Shown here: in pieces, positions 1-14,610 of the stretch | Numbering within the stretch: the first letter of the stretch is position 1 | How the letters are laid out: each line of letters opens with the position of its first letter | From: Aquanectria penicillioides | Lineage: Eukaryota; Ascomycota; Sordariomycetes; Hypocreales; Nectriaceae | Direction: 5' to 3' | Assembly (NCBI GenBank): GCA_003415625.1 | Contig: PYIU01000001.1 | Coordinates: forward strand, 6,202,210 to 6,266,209 | DNA: 64,000 bases | The notes under the pieces: generated by a model | Seen by the model: the letters and a program-made list of their open reading frames with translations, nothing else | What the model was told of the DNA's origin: nothing | Database searches by the model: none | Position numbers and translations under genes: made by a program

Positions 1-1748
1 CTCCATGGACCCATGGCCACCCCCATAAAAGAGGACCGCAACAACCGCCAACCGCCAACCGTCTTCGCCCCAGTCTGTATGCTGGTGGGGCCTGGAGCCC
101 GTTGAGGCCACCAGGGGCGTGCGGCAGACCACGGGTGCCACTGGAGCCTGCGTCTGTCGCCCGATGGCATCCATCCACGTCACTGAAGTCAGCCATCTCG
201 CGTCTCAGCAACCTCTGGGGTGAACGACCCTTTGGTATTCAGACGTCCCTCCACGCATGGACAACGTGCCGCACCGCATCTAGAGTCCGCAGCCCGGTCA
301 ATGTAGTCCCGTTTGGGCGCAGATCATCCCTCAATTACAGGACAGGAGCTGCCAGAGCTCGGCACCTCCATCCCTCCTCCGAACGGCACGCGTAATACTT
401 CCAGTCTTGATGCTGAAAAGTCCACCACGGCACCCTAAGGTGTTCCGTCCATCCAGTTCGGATGCAGGTCTAACCACCCGGGACATGCAGTACGACGCAA
501 GCCGACCACCAAGCTTGCGCTGGTGGCTCGTGTTGCTCTTGACGGGCCCAGCCTGACGACGTCAACTCGTGCTCCATCTACCTAGGTAGGAAAGTAAGGG
601 ACGAAAAAAAAAATGCATGTACGAGGTTACGGCCGACACAGGTTCGCGACGTGAAGGGCATTCCAACTATATCAGACCTGTGCAATCATACGACTCGCTG
701 GACGGACGATCCATCCATACCCCTTCCCGGTCCATATCTCGCCTCCCTGGAGCTCGTGACCCCTGCAATGGCGCCTGGTGCACTATGCGCCGCCTTCCCA
801 GCTTCCGATCGTTTTTGTCACCTTTGTTTCGTTTTGCATTGCTTGTTTATTCCAGTCATTTGAGAAATTATGTCGTCGGGGGAGGCCTGCATTATCTATG
901 CTGTGATATAACGCTACCCTCCTTTTTTTTTTCTTTTTTTTTTTTTTTACTCTGGGGCAAAACTTCATACCGGTCTCGAAGCTGTTGGCTCTAATTGTCT
1001 CAAACTCCTTTCTTTTGCCTCTGTGACATACGTAATGGCATATTTCTGTAGCGCGCTGAGCTGGCACAGACCACCGTTAATGTCTCTCTTATATTGGGAC
1101 TGATGTGTCCCAGGATGCCAAACTCGCCGATGAAGAAGCCACGTCCTGCACGGGACATGGTGAAGATACTGACGTATGGAACGCTTCCCTAAGGCTGCCG
1201 GATTAATTGGTTGTTGCACCTGTCTTATGTGTGGCAATGCCACAGTGCTACGCTATCGAGGATCAGATTGCTTTTGGTGCAGCTCGGGATACAGGGTAGG
1301 CTCTACGTGTAGATGTTGGGAGTCCTAGATTTCCATACCCAAGCAGATTGAAAGTAATTTGACGACGAATAACTTATTTATGGATCATCAAGATTTTAGT
1401 TCAGTGTGTTCTCCTTTTCGATAGCCGCAAGTGACGAAGTAACTTGTGGTTGACCCAGTTATCGGAGCATTTAATAGTATTTTGTTGCTGACAGTTTGCA
1501 AAGCCATGTCTGCACACAGGAAAAACACCATACATAGTCTTGGAAAGGAGAAAATACTTACACCCCACTACTCGCTAAGTTTATCTAACCAGTGTCCACT
1601 CGCCGACCTTGACATCATACTCATCAACCATCCTGAAAGACCGATTCCCCGTTCTAATACATACACCAATCGCTGCGGTTTGAATTATGATACAATATTG
1701 ACCACAACCCCGCGCGCCTGCTCGCGGTCGTTGCGCGTGCCCTACCCC
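1..1748. other. Gene-poor left end of the window
   Basis: I see no convincing gene here. The open frames are short, overlap on both strands and carry no recognisable domain. There is a 29-base T-rich tract at about 921-949 and one TACCTAGGTAGG motif at 579-590. The right part is probably the 3' flank of ferrochelatase. The stretch may belong to the regulatory region of a gene left of the window. Confidence 0.5.
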
Positions 1749-3122
<1,374 letters not shown>

Positions 3123-3614
3123 TGTAGAAACAGCTCAGGCCTGTAGATGATAAAGTATTGAGCTTGCACGGAGTGGGAGGGAGGTGATTAGGGGAATGGA
3201 AGAGGAGAGAATCTCAATTCGAATTGCTGCGAGTGCGATTGGTAGTTGAGGGGCGCAGAATATTCCTGGCGGCGATGATGCATGCATGTCCAGGAACTCC
3301 AGGATCGCCTGTAGTGCATCTTATCGGACTTTTGCCAGGGCGCGGACTATTAATGCGCTACTTTATTTTATGCAGATTTCTCACCCTGATTAAGAGTACT
3401 CACTAACAAGGGAGAACCCCGCCAATCATGGCAAATGCAATCGGTTTCCAATCAACACGTGACCGCGCGACAAGCTGTCGCGACCCCTGTCTGAAGGCTC
3501 GCGTTTGCCTAAAGCAAGGACCCGCCTGTTGGCATGAGGTCGCTCAGCTCTTAAACCCCAAGCTGACCCATGATGTGAAAACACCCAACTTTCAAAAATC
3601 ACAATACTTCAACC
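3123..3614. promoter_or_regulatory. Shared upstream region of HEM15 and Ku70
   Basis: 492 bp separate the two divergent start codons, so both promoters must lie here or overlap. I found no strong TATA box or named factor site that I would defend. Short frames in it look like chance. Confidence 0.5.
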
Positions 3615-5645
3615 ATGACAGACTACAATAAAGATTGGAGACGCGATGAAGAGGATGAGGAGGAGCAGGAGATTGATGAGACTGTAAGTCGCTCCCTACT
3701 CCTCTTGAAGTACACTTGTTTACTTGCAACAGAGCTACAAGGCCCAGAAGGATGCCATCTTGCTGGCAATTGATGTGAGCAAGTCCATGCTGGAACCACC
3801 ACCACACTCGGACTCAAAAAAGGCCGATCGCGATAGCCCGGTGCAGGCCGCTCTGAAATGTGCCTATCATCTGATGGAGCAGCGCATCATCTCCAACCCT
3901 AAGGATATGATGGGCATTCTCCTATTCGGTGTTGACAAATCTAAGTTCCGAAGCTCTGGCGATGAGCGTAATGGCTCAGGCTATCCTCATTGTTTTCTTT
4001 TCACGGACCTTGATGTACCGGCTGCAGATGATGTTAAGGCGCTCAAGGCTCTAGTTGAGGAAGAGGATGAGGACGAAGTGTTGGTACCTTCGTCTGAAGG
4101 AGTTACCATGTCGAATGTTCTCTTCTGCGCGAACCAGATCTTCACAACTCGAGCAGCCAACTTTGGGAGCCGTCGTTTGTTTATTGTGACAGATAATGAT
4201 GACCCTCACGCATCTGACAAGCAGGCTAGATCGGCTGCTGCGGTGCGTGCTAAGGATCTGTACGATCTGGGTGTCATCATTGACCTCTTTCCGATAACCC
4301 GAGGCGATGACAAGTTCGATCTCACTAAGTTCTACGATGTAGGTCTTCTGTCCTCGAATGCTAAACTCTTAGCTGACATCTCAAGGATATTATTTACCGT
4401 GACACGGTCGGTGAAGCCAACATGTCTGAAATTAGGACATCAAAGTCTGGAGACGGTATTTCTTTACTCAATTCTCTCATCTCAAACGTCAACTCAAAGC
4501 AAACCGCAAAGAGGTCACTCTTCTCGAATCTCCCCTTTGAGATTGCTCCTGGACTCAGTATTTCTGTCAAAGGCTACAACGTTATTCACCGACAGACCCC
4601 AGCCAGAACTTGTTACATTTGGTTGGATGGCGAAACGCCTCAGATCGTATCCGGTGAGACCACCAGAATTGCCGAGGATAGCGCAAGAACGGTTGAGAAG
4701 CAGGAAATAAAGAAGGCCTACAAGTTTGGCGGCGAGTACGTGTACTTTACGCCCGAGGAACAAAAATCCCTGAAAAACTTTGGGTCGCCGGTCATCCGCA
4801 TCATCGGATTTAAGCCACGAAAATTGATTCCAAACTGGGCAAGCGTGAAGAAATCAACTTTCATCTTCCCAAGTGAGGAGGGATACGTCGGATCCACTCG
4901 AGTATTTGCTGCGCTTTGGCAGAAGCTGCTCAAGGATGACAAGGTCGGCATCGCCTGGTGTGTTGTCAGGGCAAATGCTCAACCGATCCTCGCGGCGATC
5001 ATTCCATCGAAAGAGAAATCGGATGATGAATCTGGCACGCCATACCTTCCCGCAGGACTGTGGATCTATCCTTTGCCATGCCAGGATGACCTGAGAGACG
5101 TCAAGCCATCCGGTGAGGTTGCACAGGCGTCGGATGAGCTGAAAACTCAAATGAGGACCATTGTACAACAGCTCCAACTCCCCAAAGCCATGTACAACCC
5201 GACAAAGTACCCCAACCCCTCGTTGCAATGGCACTACAAAATCCTGCAAGCTCTTGCGCTCGAAGAGGAGGTCCCTGAGAAGGCGGATGACACGACTGAA
5301 CCAAAGTATAAGGCTATTAGCAAGAGAGCAGGTGGGTACCTGGAGGAGTGGTCTGAGACATTGGAGAAGGAATCTGGTAGTGCCGCCACAAAGAAGGCCC
5401 TCAAGCGCGAATCAGATGATGAAGAGGCTGGTAGGCCGGCGAAAAAGAGCAGGTCAGCTGCAGAGAAGCCATCTGGCTCATCACTCAATTTGGCTCAGCT
5501 GAAGGCTGCTATCGATGGTGGTGGCATTACCAAAATGACAGTAGCTCAGCTCAAAGATATCCTAGGAGCAAAGGGGTTGAGCACGAGCGGGAAAAAAGTT
5601 GATTTGATCGAGAGAGTTGAGGAGTGGGTTGAGAAGGACTCTTAG
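3615..5645 (+). CDS. KU70: Ku70, DNA end-binding subunit of the Ku heterodimer
   Basis: With Ku80 it binds broken DNA ends for non-homologous end joining and protects telomeres; nuclear. Three exons, 3615-3683, 3733-4338 and 4386-5645, give 644 residues, the usual length. Exon 1 encodes only 23 acidic residues ([18 protein letters not shown]). The second intron (47 bp) ends in AAG and has a CTGAC branch point; this join restores FYD-DIIYRD. Domains in order: vWA-like N-terminal domain with the [13 protein letters not shown] strand, central Ku beta-barrel (about 240-440, including [17 protein letters not shown] and [11 protein letters not shown]), Ku C-terminal arm, a Lys-rich linker ([13 protein letters not shown]), and a C-terminal SAP DNA-binding motif at about 605-640 ([19 protein letters not shown]). 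Fungal orthologues are often called ku70 or mus-51. Confidence 0.97.
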
Positions 5646-6392
5646 TTGTTGTGTTGTACTCGTGTATATGTGTTTGTATTGTATGATTGGTGTGACATCG
5701 GCCAAGAGGATTGGACTGGCGTTATCGGGAGGTTAGCTTGCTATTTAAGGAATGCAAATGATGCGAAGTTATTCGGATCCCGCTATCCACGAAACGAACT
5801 ACGTTTTGCGAAGGCGCGCAATGCATTTCTAGAATGGAGAGTGAAGAGTTGAACTTTGGATGTTTGTGACTCTGCTCGGCTATCATAGGGGTCTAATGAG
5901 TTTGGGTTGGATCGCAAGCGAGGACAGAAAAGAGGCAACTTCTGGTTTACTATTTCGAAAGACCGAGAAAGGAAGAGCAGATTTGAGACTTGATAATTTG
6001 CCAAATGTAAGATAAGAATGAATTTGATTTCCCATGTCATAGATATCAACACGCTGCGAATTTAAGTTTACAATCGTCACAGTGGGTATGTCGCTGGGAG
6101 CAACCCCTGTAAATGGCGGCTCACTGAGGCGCCGACTGACACCCCTGTCTTGGACTCCTCCGCAATCCCACCTTCGCGCCCACCTGGATCGCCAACACCA
6201 ACACCGCCAGCACCCGCATCCGCGTCCACGTCCACGCGACGTCAGTGTCGCGAACCGCCGACATCAACTCCACCCGACGTCGCGCTTGGCGACCGATCCA
6301 GACAACAGGAACCAGGCTCAGCATCTTGTTTGGGCCGACTGCTCCGATTATCTCAATGCCACTCAGACCGCGCGCAACCTGGGAGCCTCATC
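5646..6392. other. Intergenic region between Ku70 and the zinc-cluster gene
   Basis: 747 bp between same-strand genes. The start codon region of the next gene stays open in frame upstream to about 6150, but that stretch has no ATG and its proline-rich translation looks like an untranslated leader. No other gene seen. Confidence 0.5.
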
Positions 6393-9300
6393 ATGGCTGA
6401 TTTTCTTGCCAGCTTCAACCTGGGCCCGGAAACCGACACCCCGTCCAATAGCCTGTCATGCGACTCCATCGATGACCTTCAGTTGCATTTGCGCCGTACC
6501 CTGGACGCAAAGGTGACGCCGACCCGAGCCGAACATGTTTCAACAAGTATGGAGATGAGGGCTACGGTCCGGTTTACCTTGAGTTTCCCAGAACAGGAAA
6601 ATGGAGCTCTTGAGGGCTTGAGTACTATCGACCCTTCGCTGGGGGGAGTACCATCGACTATCGTGGCTGAAGAGCAGCCTGGAGGACAGACATCGCGTGT
6701 CGTTGGAGCCAACGATGCATTGATGAACCAGCCACCAGACGATCCGATTCTCCAGAGATCAATCGCCTTGCACATAATTACTGCCATCGGCACGATCGAC
6801 AACAGTAGCTGGATTACGAAAGAGGAATCTCGTGGACAAAAAGGGTGGACGTTCACATATCTATGCAATGACTCATATCAACACTGGAATCGTCTGCATG
6901 CAAAGAACCCGGTCAAGGCCGTGGTTGGAGAATATAGCCAGCGTCAACTAGATCCTCTCCTCGGCAGTATGTTGAATCTTGCTCACCCCCACCCCCGACA
7001 TACTTCTCATCAAACATATAGGCCGACCAGCGTTCGACTGTAGAGGAACTGTCCTCATTTCCTTTGACCGAGACAGTCGGGCCATCATTGTGAAATACGA
7101 CCACACTCCTCTACACAAGACAGTCGCGGAGCTCGCAGAATATTTCAAACCCCCTCCTCGACAGCTCGGCCCTGGGGCTCAGAGGCAGCTCCAGCAAAGA
7201 ACTCTGCAGCAACAGCAGAAAACGCCGAAGAAGGGGAACTCGGATAAAAAGGCGCAAGATGAATTGGGAAATCCTCGAAAGCGGAAGAAGAAGAAGAAGA
7301 AGAAGGACGATGGCGCAAGCCAAACCGTCGCCCTGGAATTGCACACAGATATTCTAGAATTCCACGAACCACCTCAAATGGCGGCACCAGAAGGTACCGC
7401 CACATCTCCGACTCAGTCTGCGCCAGTTGCAATGATGGGGGACAGCGAGCCTCTACAGCCGTCATTGCCGGCACACGACTTGGAACATGGGGTTGCAGAT
7501 GAACATAATCCACAGACTTTCAACAGTTACCCGCCGGGGTTGGTAGGAGAGAAGGAACCTACATCAACGACCCAGCCCCAAGCCCAAGGCCTCAAGAGAG
7601 GGTCCCAGCCTCCATCAGGAATAACTTTCCCAATCAATATCACACCAGCTGAAGCAACACGCCGCCGAGATGCAGCTATAGCATTGCTGTCCAACGCGGG
7701 TGTACCTCCAGAGTCGCTTTCGGCGGAACAATTTAGTATTTTCTCCAACCAATCTCCAGACCTTCAGAAGGAATCGCTGAACATGCTGGTTAAATACGGT
7801 GCGGAAAGACTACGGATTGTTCATCCCAGCAACAAGGATGGGGCAACTTCAGGCCAGACAAGCGCATCACCAACTCCAAGCCAGAGCAGCCAACCTGCAT
7901 CCTCCGGACCCACAACTTCCAAGGAGCTTGTTCCCCAATCTGGAGGAGCCAGTAATGGAGGTGCAGAGGGAGTGTCTAGAATAGTTAATACCCCCGGTGG
8001 TCAACCCCAAAAAGGAGCGTCAAGGAGGAAAATGGGAAAATCACGACTTGCTTGCTTCCAATGCAAAGCACGGAAGGTCAAGGTAAGTCACCGTCATCAG
8101 GTCCTAACCCCGAATAAAACTAATATCCAAAAAGTGTCCACGACAGCGCCCGGTTTGCAGTGAATGCGAGACTCAAAGTCAAGCCTGCGAATATGCGCCG
8201 CAACCTCCCAGGAATAGGAAAAAGAAGGCCAAAACAGCTACTACAGACGAACAGCTGGAAGATGGGGACGACGGCGACGGAGAGGAGAATGGAGATGAAG
8301 ACCAGGAAGGGGAGCCTGATCACGATGACTCGGTCCAGCATGATTCATCGCATCATTATTCGGCATATTCTCATATGCCCGTTAGTGACATCCTTGCTCC
8401 AACCGTCGAGCCAACGACGCAAGGCCTCGATGGACAAGAAGTTAATTACTTCCAACCAAGTGAAGATTTGGCCTTGTCCCATGACGGAGCATCTGCGATG
8501 GCACATCCCTACGGCCCGAGTGACTCTAGGCAGCCTTACAGCGGAATGATGCCAGAAACGTCCCAGCACATTGAGCATCAACAAGCCCCAGCTAAGACAG
8601 ACATTGTTGCTTCCAGTCAAAATAGATGGGGGGTAAATGAGCCTTCATCACACACTCGATCAAGTTTACCCTCCGAAGCCCTTCATCCAGCAGCTCAAGA
8701 TTCTTCTTTTGGAAGCTCTCAATCGGTACCACATGACACCGCCAGAGCGAGCTACGACAGACAGGCCTCCCAACATGCGAATATCGACCAATCCCTCGAG
8801 TCGTCGACTCCTATTCGTGATGGAATGCAACAAGGTGCGACTTTGCATCACGCCGCACCACACCAACAGCAACGAAACCAGTTGCCAACATCAGCTGCTG
8901 CCTCTTTGTTGGCGCGATCCAGAGCCTCCCCTAGGCTAGGGAGTGCGGCTCGAGCGAAGCCTCATCTGGGTCGAGGAGCCCAGTCACAGACACCCATGCA
9001 GAACAAGTCCATGGCAAGCGGCTATCAGTCGACACCGGACCAGACTCATCAGACTAGAGCACAGAGTTCTACAAGTCAACGCTCGAGCGGGCTGTCAAAT
9101 TATAGTTCCTATGGTCACTATGGGACTGCTAGCACAGGGGCGAACCAACGCTCGACGCAGAAATCTGGCTATGAACCGTACCCGCAGCCGGTTGACCCCC
9201 CCAGCAATATTACTTCCCTTGCCATGTCAGCATCTCAAGCAGTTTCAACAAGGACTATGCCTTACCAAACAACGTCAAATCATTGGCCAGGTTCACAAGA

Positions 9301-9619
9301 TAGAAATGAAGATCCCCACAGTTCTACAACTACTAATAACCCACAAAGCACATACTCACACTCGACGCGCTCGACGGTTGGCTCGGGGTCGAGACAGAAC
9401 TACAGTGCACGAGAAAAGCCGCAGCCTACCAGGTCTGAGAATATATCTTTCAATCAGGAACCACAAAGCTATTCCTCATACCCGCCACCTCCGCAGCATC
9501 AGCATCAGCACGGCCAAGCAACGAACATGCAATCTAGTTGGTACAACTTTAACAACTCAAATTCAAGTTCGTTTACGACCACGAAACATTCATCAGGATA
9601 CTCGTGGCCTGAATCCTGA
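6393..9619 (+). CDS. Large Zn2Cys6 DNA-binding protein with a central zinc cluster
   Basis: Probably a nuclear transcription factor. I read three exons, 6393-6966, 7022-8082 and 8135-9619 (introns 55 and 52 bp), giving 1039 residues from ATG MADFLASFNLG. The joins restore LLG-S-RPAFDCRG and CKARKVK-CPRQRPVC. The Zn2Cys6 cluster spans about residues 534-561 (CFQCKARKVK then CPRQRPVCSECE) with spacing C-x2-C-x6-C-x6-C-x2-C-x6-C, and an intron sits inside it. It lies in the middle of the chain, whereas most family members carry it near the N-terminus. The first 250 residues look folded (VLISFDRDSRAIIVKYDHTP). Then come a lysine run, a short helical block (ATRRRDAAIALLSNAGVPPE) and, after the zinc cluster, about 450 residues rich in Ser, Gln and Pro without an obvious fungal_trans domain. 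Target genes are unknown to me. Confidence 0.85.
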
Positions 9620-10109
9620 ATACATGGGAAGCATGCACAAGTTAAATTGTGTGTATTACTTAGGAGTTGGTACATGCTAACGAAAGGCTGGATTGGGAGG
9701 GCAAATTTTTTTTTTTTTTACTTCCTGTGGTGAATCAATAGCTCGAGGTGGTTTATGATTCTTTGTTCCCACGGCCCTCTAGGTTAGGATATCAGGGATG
9801 CCAGAGTAGAAGGGCTTTGCTTATAAACAATACGCCTTTCCTTGCATTTATGGGGATTGGGAGATACATGGCTCGGTGTTGATCAGGCTAGTTGAAGACA
9901 ACCACGTACTGTTTTCAACTGAAATATTATTATGAACACTAAGAAACGTATTCATTCTATTATCAAACATAATTAACTCTTCCGCCTCTATCATGTGCAT
10001 TAAGTCCAAGCCCTGTTCATCCAATCGGAACTACAATGGGGATATTATTCCTTTTTCAATTTCATATGGTATCATCGTTTTTATTATCAGCGGCATCATA
10101 ACCAATCCA
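9620..10109. other. Convergent 3' flanks of the zinc-cluster and MFS genes
   Basis: 490 bp between two genes that end towards each other. It has a T run near 9707-9719 and AT-rich sequence that suits 3' ends. No gene seen. Confidence 0.5.
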
Positions 10110-12114
10110 TTACTCTGCCTCAGGATCAGAAAGAGCGAACTTGCTCATGGATCGGAGGCGAGCACCGTAGAAGTACAGCAGCCAGATACCGATGATGCCA
10201 ATGACACTGAGACCGCCCAGGAGACTAGTTCCCTTGGCGACGCCCAGGTTGTTGAAGAGCGGATGCGCAAAGAGGACACTGCCACAGGCGAGAGCGCTGC
10301 GGAAGAAGTCGTTGGCGGCAAACAGACTGGCAGCGTACATGGGGTAGCTCAGCGGAATGTACACGAAGATACACTGCATGACGATGAAGACAGTAGAACC
10401 ATAGATGGTGATGCCGATGGTGGGAACGATCCAGTGGATGGACTCGCGCGCTGTCCAGGCAAAGATGAACAGGCCGATAGTGGGACCGAAGGCAGCGCCT
10501 AGAGCAGGGAGCAGTCGAGATTCCTGAACGGGCCAGCCGTACTTGGCGATACGGCGGTCGACATAGTAGTGCAAGTAGGCGGTGTATGTACCCACGCCGA
10601 TGAGGCATGAAACAAGAATACACAGGAAGACGAGACCAATCTGGCCAAGATTCATGTTATAGTATACGGGATAGACCTTGGGGAAGACCTCGAAGACTGC
10701 AGGGGATACCTTGTTAGCGTCTTGGAAAACTCAGCTACATGGGCGATGCCGGCGAGACTTACAAGAGTAGTAGATACCGTAGATGATGGCAGTGTAGATC
10801 TGGACGAAGAGCACGGCGGGATCCTTGAAAGTGATCTCAATGGGCTTGATGAGGGCGTCGACGGCAACGGCGGAGACCTTCATGTTGCGCTGGTCAATCT
10901 CGCTCTGGGACATGAATCGTTCGTTGCCGGTCAACTTGCGCAGGCGCTGGGCACGTCGGAGAAGGATATTGGGAGTGCTCGTCTCGGGGAGGAGGAGGAA
11001 CATGAGGATCAAGATCGGGGCCGATGCCCAGATGCTCTCGTAAAGAGACCATCGCCAGCCCTTGACGGGGACAGCGAAGCCGCTGAGAAGAGGACCGAGA
11101 GCAGCTGTAAAGAGAAAATTGTCAGTTTTATTCTCCTACAAGGGAAAAAAGAAAAAGAAAGAGAAGGGCGGGCTTACGTCCACAGTAGGCGGCAGCAACC
11201 CAAGCCATCATAGCATAGGGGAGAGCCATGAAACTGTACATGTCACCCAGAGAGGCGCCACCTGAAGCCAGGCAAGGGGAGCCAAAGAAACCCTGGAGGA
11301 AACGCAGAATCATGAGGCCGGGGTAGTTGTCGACAAGGGCAGTGGGGATGGAGATGATGACAAAGAGGAACATGGTGACAATGTACACAGGGTTGCGGCC
11401 GATGCGAGGAATCTCGCTCAGGGGGGAGAACAGGAGGGGACCAACGCCATAGCCGAGCACGTAGAGCGAGAGACCGAGAGTGGCCTTGAGCTGGCTGACG
11501 CCAAACTTTCGCATCACACCTTCAGTGGACGAGGTATAGATGGCGGACGAGGTGTAGACGACAAAGGTGTAGAGACAGATGATGAGGGCGATGCCAAGTC
11601 GCTTGTTGTTGGTCCAATTGTGAGGGTTCTCGGGGTCGTCGCTGTAGTACCAGTCGACGAGGATGGCGCCATCCTTGGTTCGCTTGGGCACGACGGGGAT
11701 CGACTTGACCTTCTCGAGCTCATGCTGCTCGTCAACCTGGAGACGTTCAATAGTGTAGGCCTGTGTGTCTTGAGCGGATCGGGTGCGGTGGAGACGGATA
11801 GGAGAGCCAGTCCCGCCGTCTTCCTTGTCTCTTGCGGCCTCCTTCTCAGTCTTAATGGGCTTGGTCTCGGGGTTGCCCTCGGGGTCGTCGGCGGTGATGG
11901 AAGAGGCCGATGAACCAACGACGGTGTTGTTGTTGGTTGTGTTGACCTGGCCGTCCTCCTCGATGATGGCGTCAGGGTTGTTCAGGAGAATGACCCATGG
12001 CTCGGGGAGCTGGAAGCCATCCTTCTCCTCGGGGTACTGCAGGTAACGCTTCTTTGTGGCGAAACGGATAATCTTGCCCAGGGGGGCTTCGCGGATAAGG
12101 TCCGCAATCGCCAT
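10110..12114 (-). CDS. MFS transporter of the DHA1 multidrug family
   Basis: Plasma-membrane proton antiporter of the FLR1/MDR1-like group, expected to export drugs or small metabolites. Exons 12114-11178, 11104-10763 and 10696-10110 (introns 73 and 66 bp) give 621 residues. A soluble N-terminal region of about 170 residues begins MAIADLIREAPLG and contains ILLNNPD, then WYYSDDPENPHNW, the usual lead-in to helix 1 in this group. Twelve membrane segments follow. The motif-C-like LSLYVLGYGVGPLLFSPLSE and the motif-A-like IPRIGRNPVYI are visible; GPALGPLLSGF spans the first splice join. A long cytosolic loop rich in Lys and Arg (RRAQRLRKLTGNERF) separates the halves. No biosynthetic cluster surrounds it, so the substrate cannot be inferred. 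Confidence 0.92.
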
Positions 12115-14610
12115 AGCTTATCTTGGTAGGTAGAGCTTGATCAATGGAGACAAGAAAATGGGTTGGCAGATGTTGGTGGCTTTATATCAAAAAGGGGGAA
12201 CACAAGAGCAAATGAGGGAGGTAGGGGGCCCCTCGTGTAAGTGGGATGCTTGAGATGCTTCAGAGCTATTGGAGGATGAAGCTTCTTTTTTAAAGTAGAG
12301 GAACTTGTCTGGTGGGATAGGAACTCTACCTCAACGAGACTTCGCTGTGCCTTATATCCCACCCGTCTGACTCCTATGAGGCGGCCGTTTGGAATACCAC
12401 GCTCCTAACCCGAGGGCTCCCACACTAGCTGTGCCTGCTGGGTAATCACAATTCACATTCGCGGGTCATTACGATAAACCCGACAAGGTGCGGAGCAATG
12501 GGATGGTCGGACTTAGTCAAGCACCGCAACGTGGAAGCCAAAGGATCCCTCCCCCCCGGGGGCCATTGGATGTCATGGACATCAGGCCAAGCTTTGTCTT
12601 CACGCCCATGCTGCCTCCGCATTATGGTGTTGGCGTGCAAGCCACTCGGGCGAACTCGACCGTCGAAGCTTACCAATCGGATGCACGGCGTCTTTTGTCC
12701 ATCGAGCGCAGAGATGCTTGCAAATGTAAGTGAGCTAGCGAGTGCGTGTGCGTGAGCGAGAGAGAGAGAGAGAGCCACTAACACGGACGAGAGCCGCACG
12801 AAGAAAGCAAAGGGGGAACAATATGGAAAGGCGTGTCGGTAATATTAATCAGGTGGAGAGGGTTGCATCTGCCGAGCGCCACGACCGCCTGTGATTGTCA
12901 ATCAATGGCGGCCCCAGGTAGCTTCAGGTGCAGCGGCAGTGAAACATCTCTTTCAAAAGATGAGTCGAACGGCCTGGACCTAAGCGGAGTTTAGGGCTGA
13001 CGCGAGACCGTGTACCCGCGTGGTTGGCTGGATTAGAGTTGTCGCCGCACGATATCTCCCATGGCACTGGGATGGCAGCACGGCAACATGTGAGATGACG
13101 GCACGGGTCCGAGATGCCGGAGGAGCCATGGCGTCTCATCCGCGGATCCTGGCGAGGTCACGCCTGGGCGACGAGATGCCCTGCGTCTACCTCGTTCCTG
13201 ATATCCGGCCGTGCTCGGAACAGCTTCATCACCTGCCCGGCTGTCCCATCTGCCCATGTAGATCCGTGAGCACTAGCAGCGAGATCCAAATCTCGAATGA
13301 CGAGGGGTAGCACAGATACAGCCTCTTTTGCCATACTCCGTAACTGCTCGCCTGAGACGGCATTTTGCTCCAAACCCCCGATGGCCAAATGCAGAACTTT
13401 TTGTCTCCCCCCCCCCCCTGCTAATCCCCTTTCGCCTCGATGCTTCGTCTCACTCATACAGCGCACTCTCACGGGTCATCCTTGGGCTCGGTTTCGCTTT
13501 GGCCTGCCCAATGCATCCCCAACATTGTGAAATGGACACCCTCTAAAAACTCACCCACATCCAGATGGCCACACGCAGACGTGCAAGCGGAGCTCTCGAC
13601 CTGTCTCTCGAAGCCACCCCGTTCCAGTTGTTGCACACGCACAGCTTCTTCTCCTCTCCCACTCAGCACTAACCGAAGAATCCCAATCCAATCCGCCCCG
13701 GTCTACGTCATACCGCCAAGCCATCAACATGGCGATCATGGAGGCCCCCAAAAACGTTTAATTTTGTGTGGTACCGGTACTCACCGGAGCAGTTAGAAAG
13801 TGCCTCCGAACCAAGTACCCTAGCTTACCCAATCAGGCAATATGTGCCCCACCTTCACTGCTTGATTAATCACCCTCGGTGTTGTTGTCTCGCCGTCTGT
13901 GGAGCTTTGATTAGTCTGATTGATGACGACAATTAAAGCCGGCCATCGCACTTCGGTCTCTTATGTTGTCCTTGTATAGTTGACCCCGTTCTTCCTCTGC
14001 TATTCCTCCTGATATTATACACAGGTTCGTAAAAACGAACGTTGAGTAACCGCTAATGTCGTTGAAACAATGAATTTTTTATTTTTTTTTCACACGGGCT
14101 TGCAAGACACCACCCCTCAACCAGCCACTGCTGTAGGTTCGGCGTCCCGCCGAGCTGAGTTTGCTCTGGATCTTTATCCAGATCCCCGGTCCTAATCGTG
14201 GAATTCCTGGTGAAACCCTGCAAGCACACCCAACTTGCTCCTCGACCCGAGATAGATGCCACGCTGCTCGCACACGCGATAAGTTGTCGACACTGCCAGC
14301 GGCCGCTCCGCATGCGAACAAGAACCCTGATTGCTCCCATCGTGCCGGCACTCCCGGGTTGGCTTACGACGTAAATATAAGAGAGGGCGTGCGCCAAGGT
14401 TGACATCCACCCGTCATCTCTCGTGCAGGTTATGGTTGGATATTTCCATTGCCATCCGTTCTTCGCAACCACAACGCCAAGCGCAAATACCGAAAATTAT
14501 GTTCGGAGATGACGCCTCAATATCCGACCCTGGCCATCAGCTGCTTGTAACCATGTATGTAGACAATAAGATAATACAGCTTGGGCTGACCACCCAAGTT
14601 TGTTGGCACA
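12115..14610. other. Gene-poor region upstream of the MFS transporter
   Basis: 2.5 kb holding only short overlapping frames. It has a (GA)n run at 12757-12774 and C-tracts near 13409. The left end must contain the MFS promoter; the right end is the 3' flank of the PPR gene. I looked for split genes and saw no conserved block. Confidence 0.45.

Noticed and set aside
6150..6392. N-terminal extension of the zinc-cluster protein
   Set aside because: The frame is open but lacks an ATG; its Pro/Thr/Arg-rich translation resembles leader DNA.
14053..14472. 139-codon frame on the minus strand
   Set aside because: No recognisable motif, starts in AT-rich DNA and overlaps several other frames of similar length.
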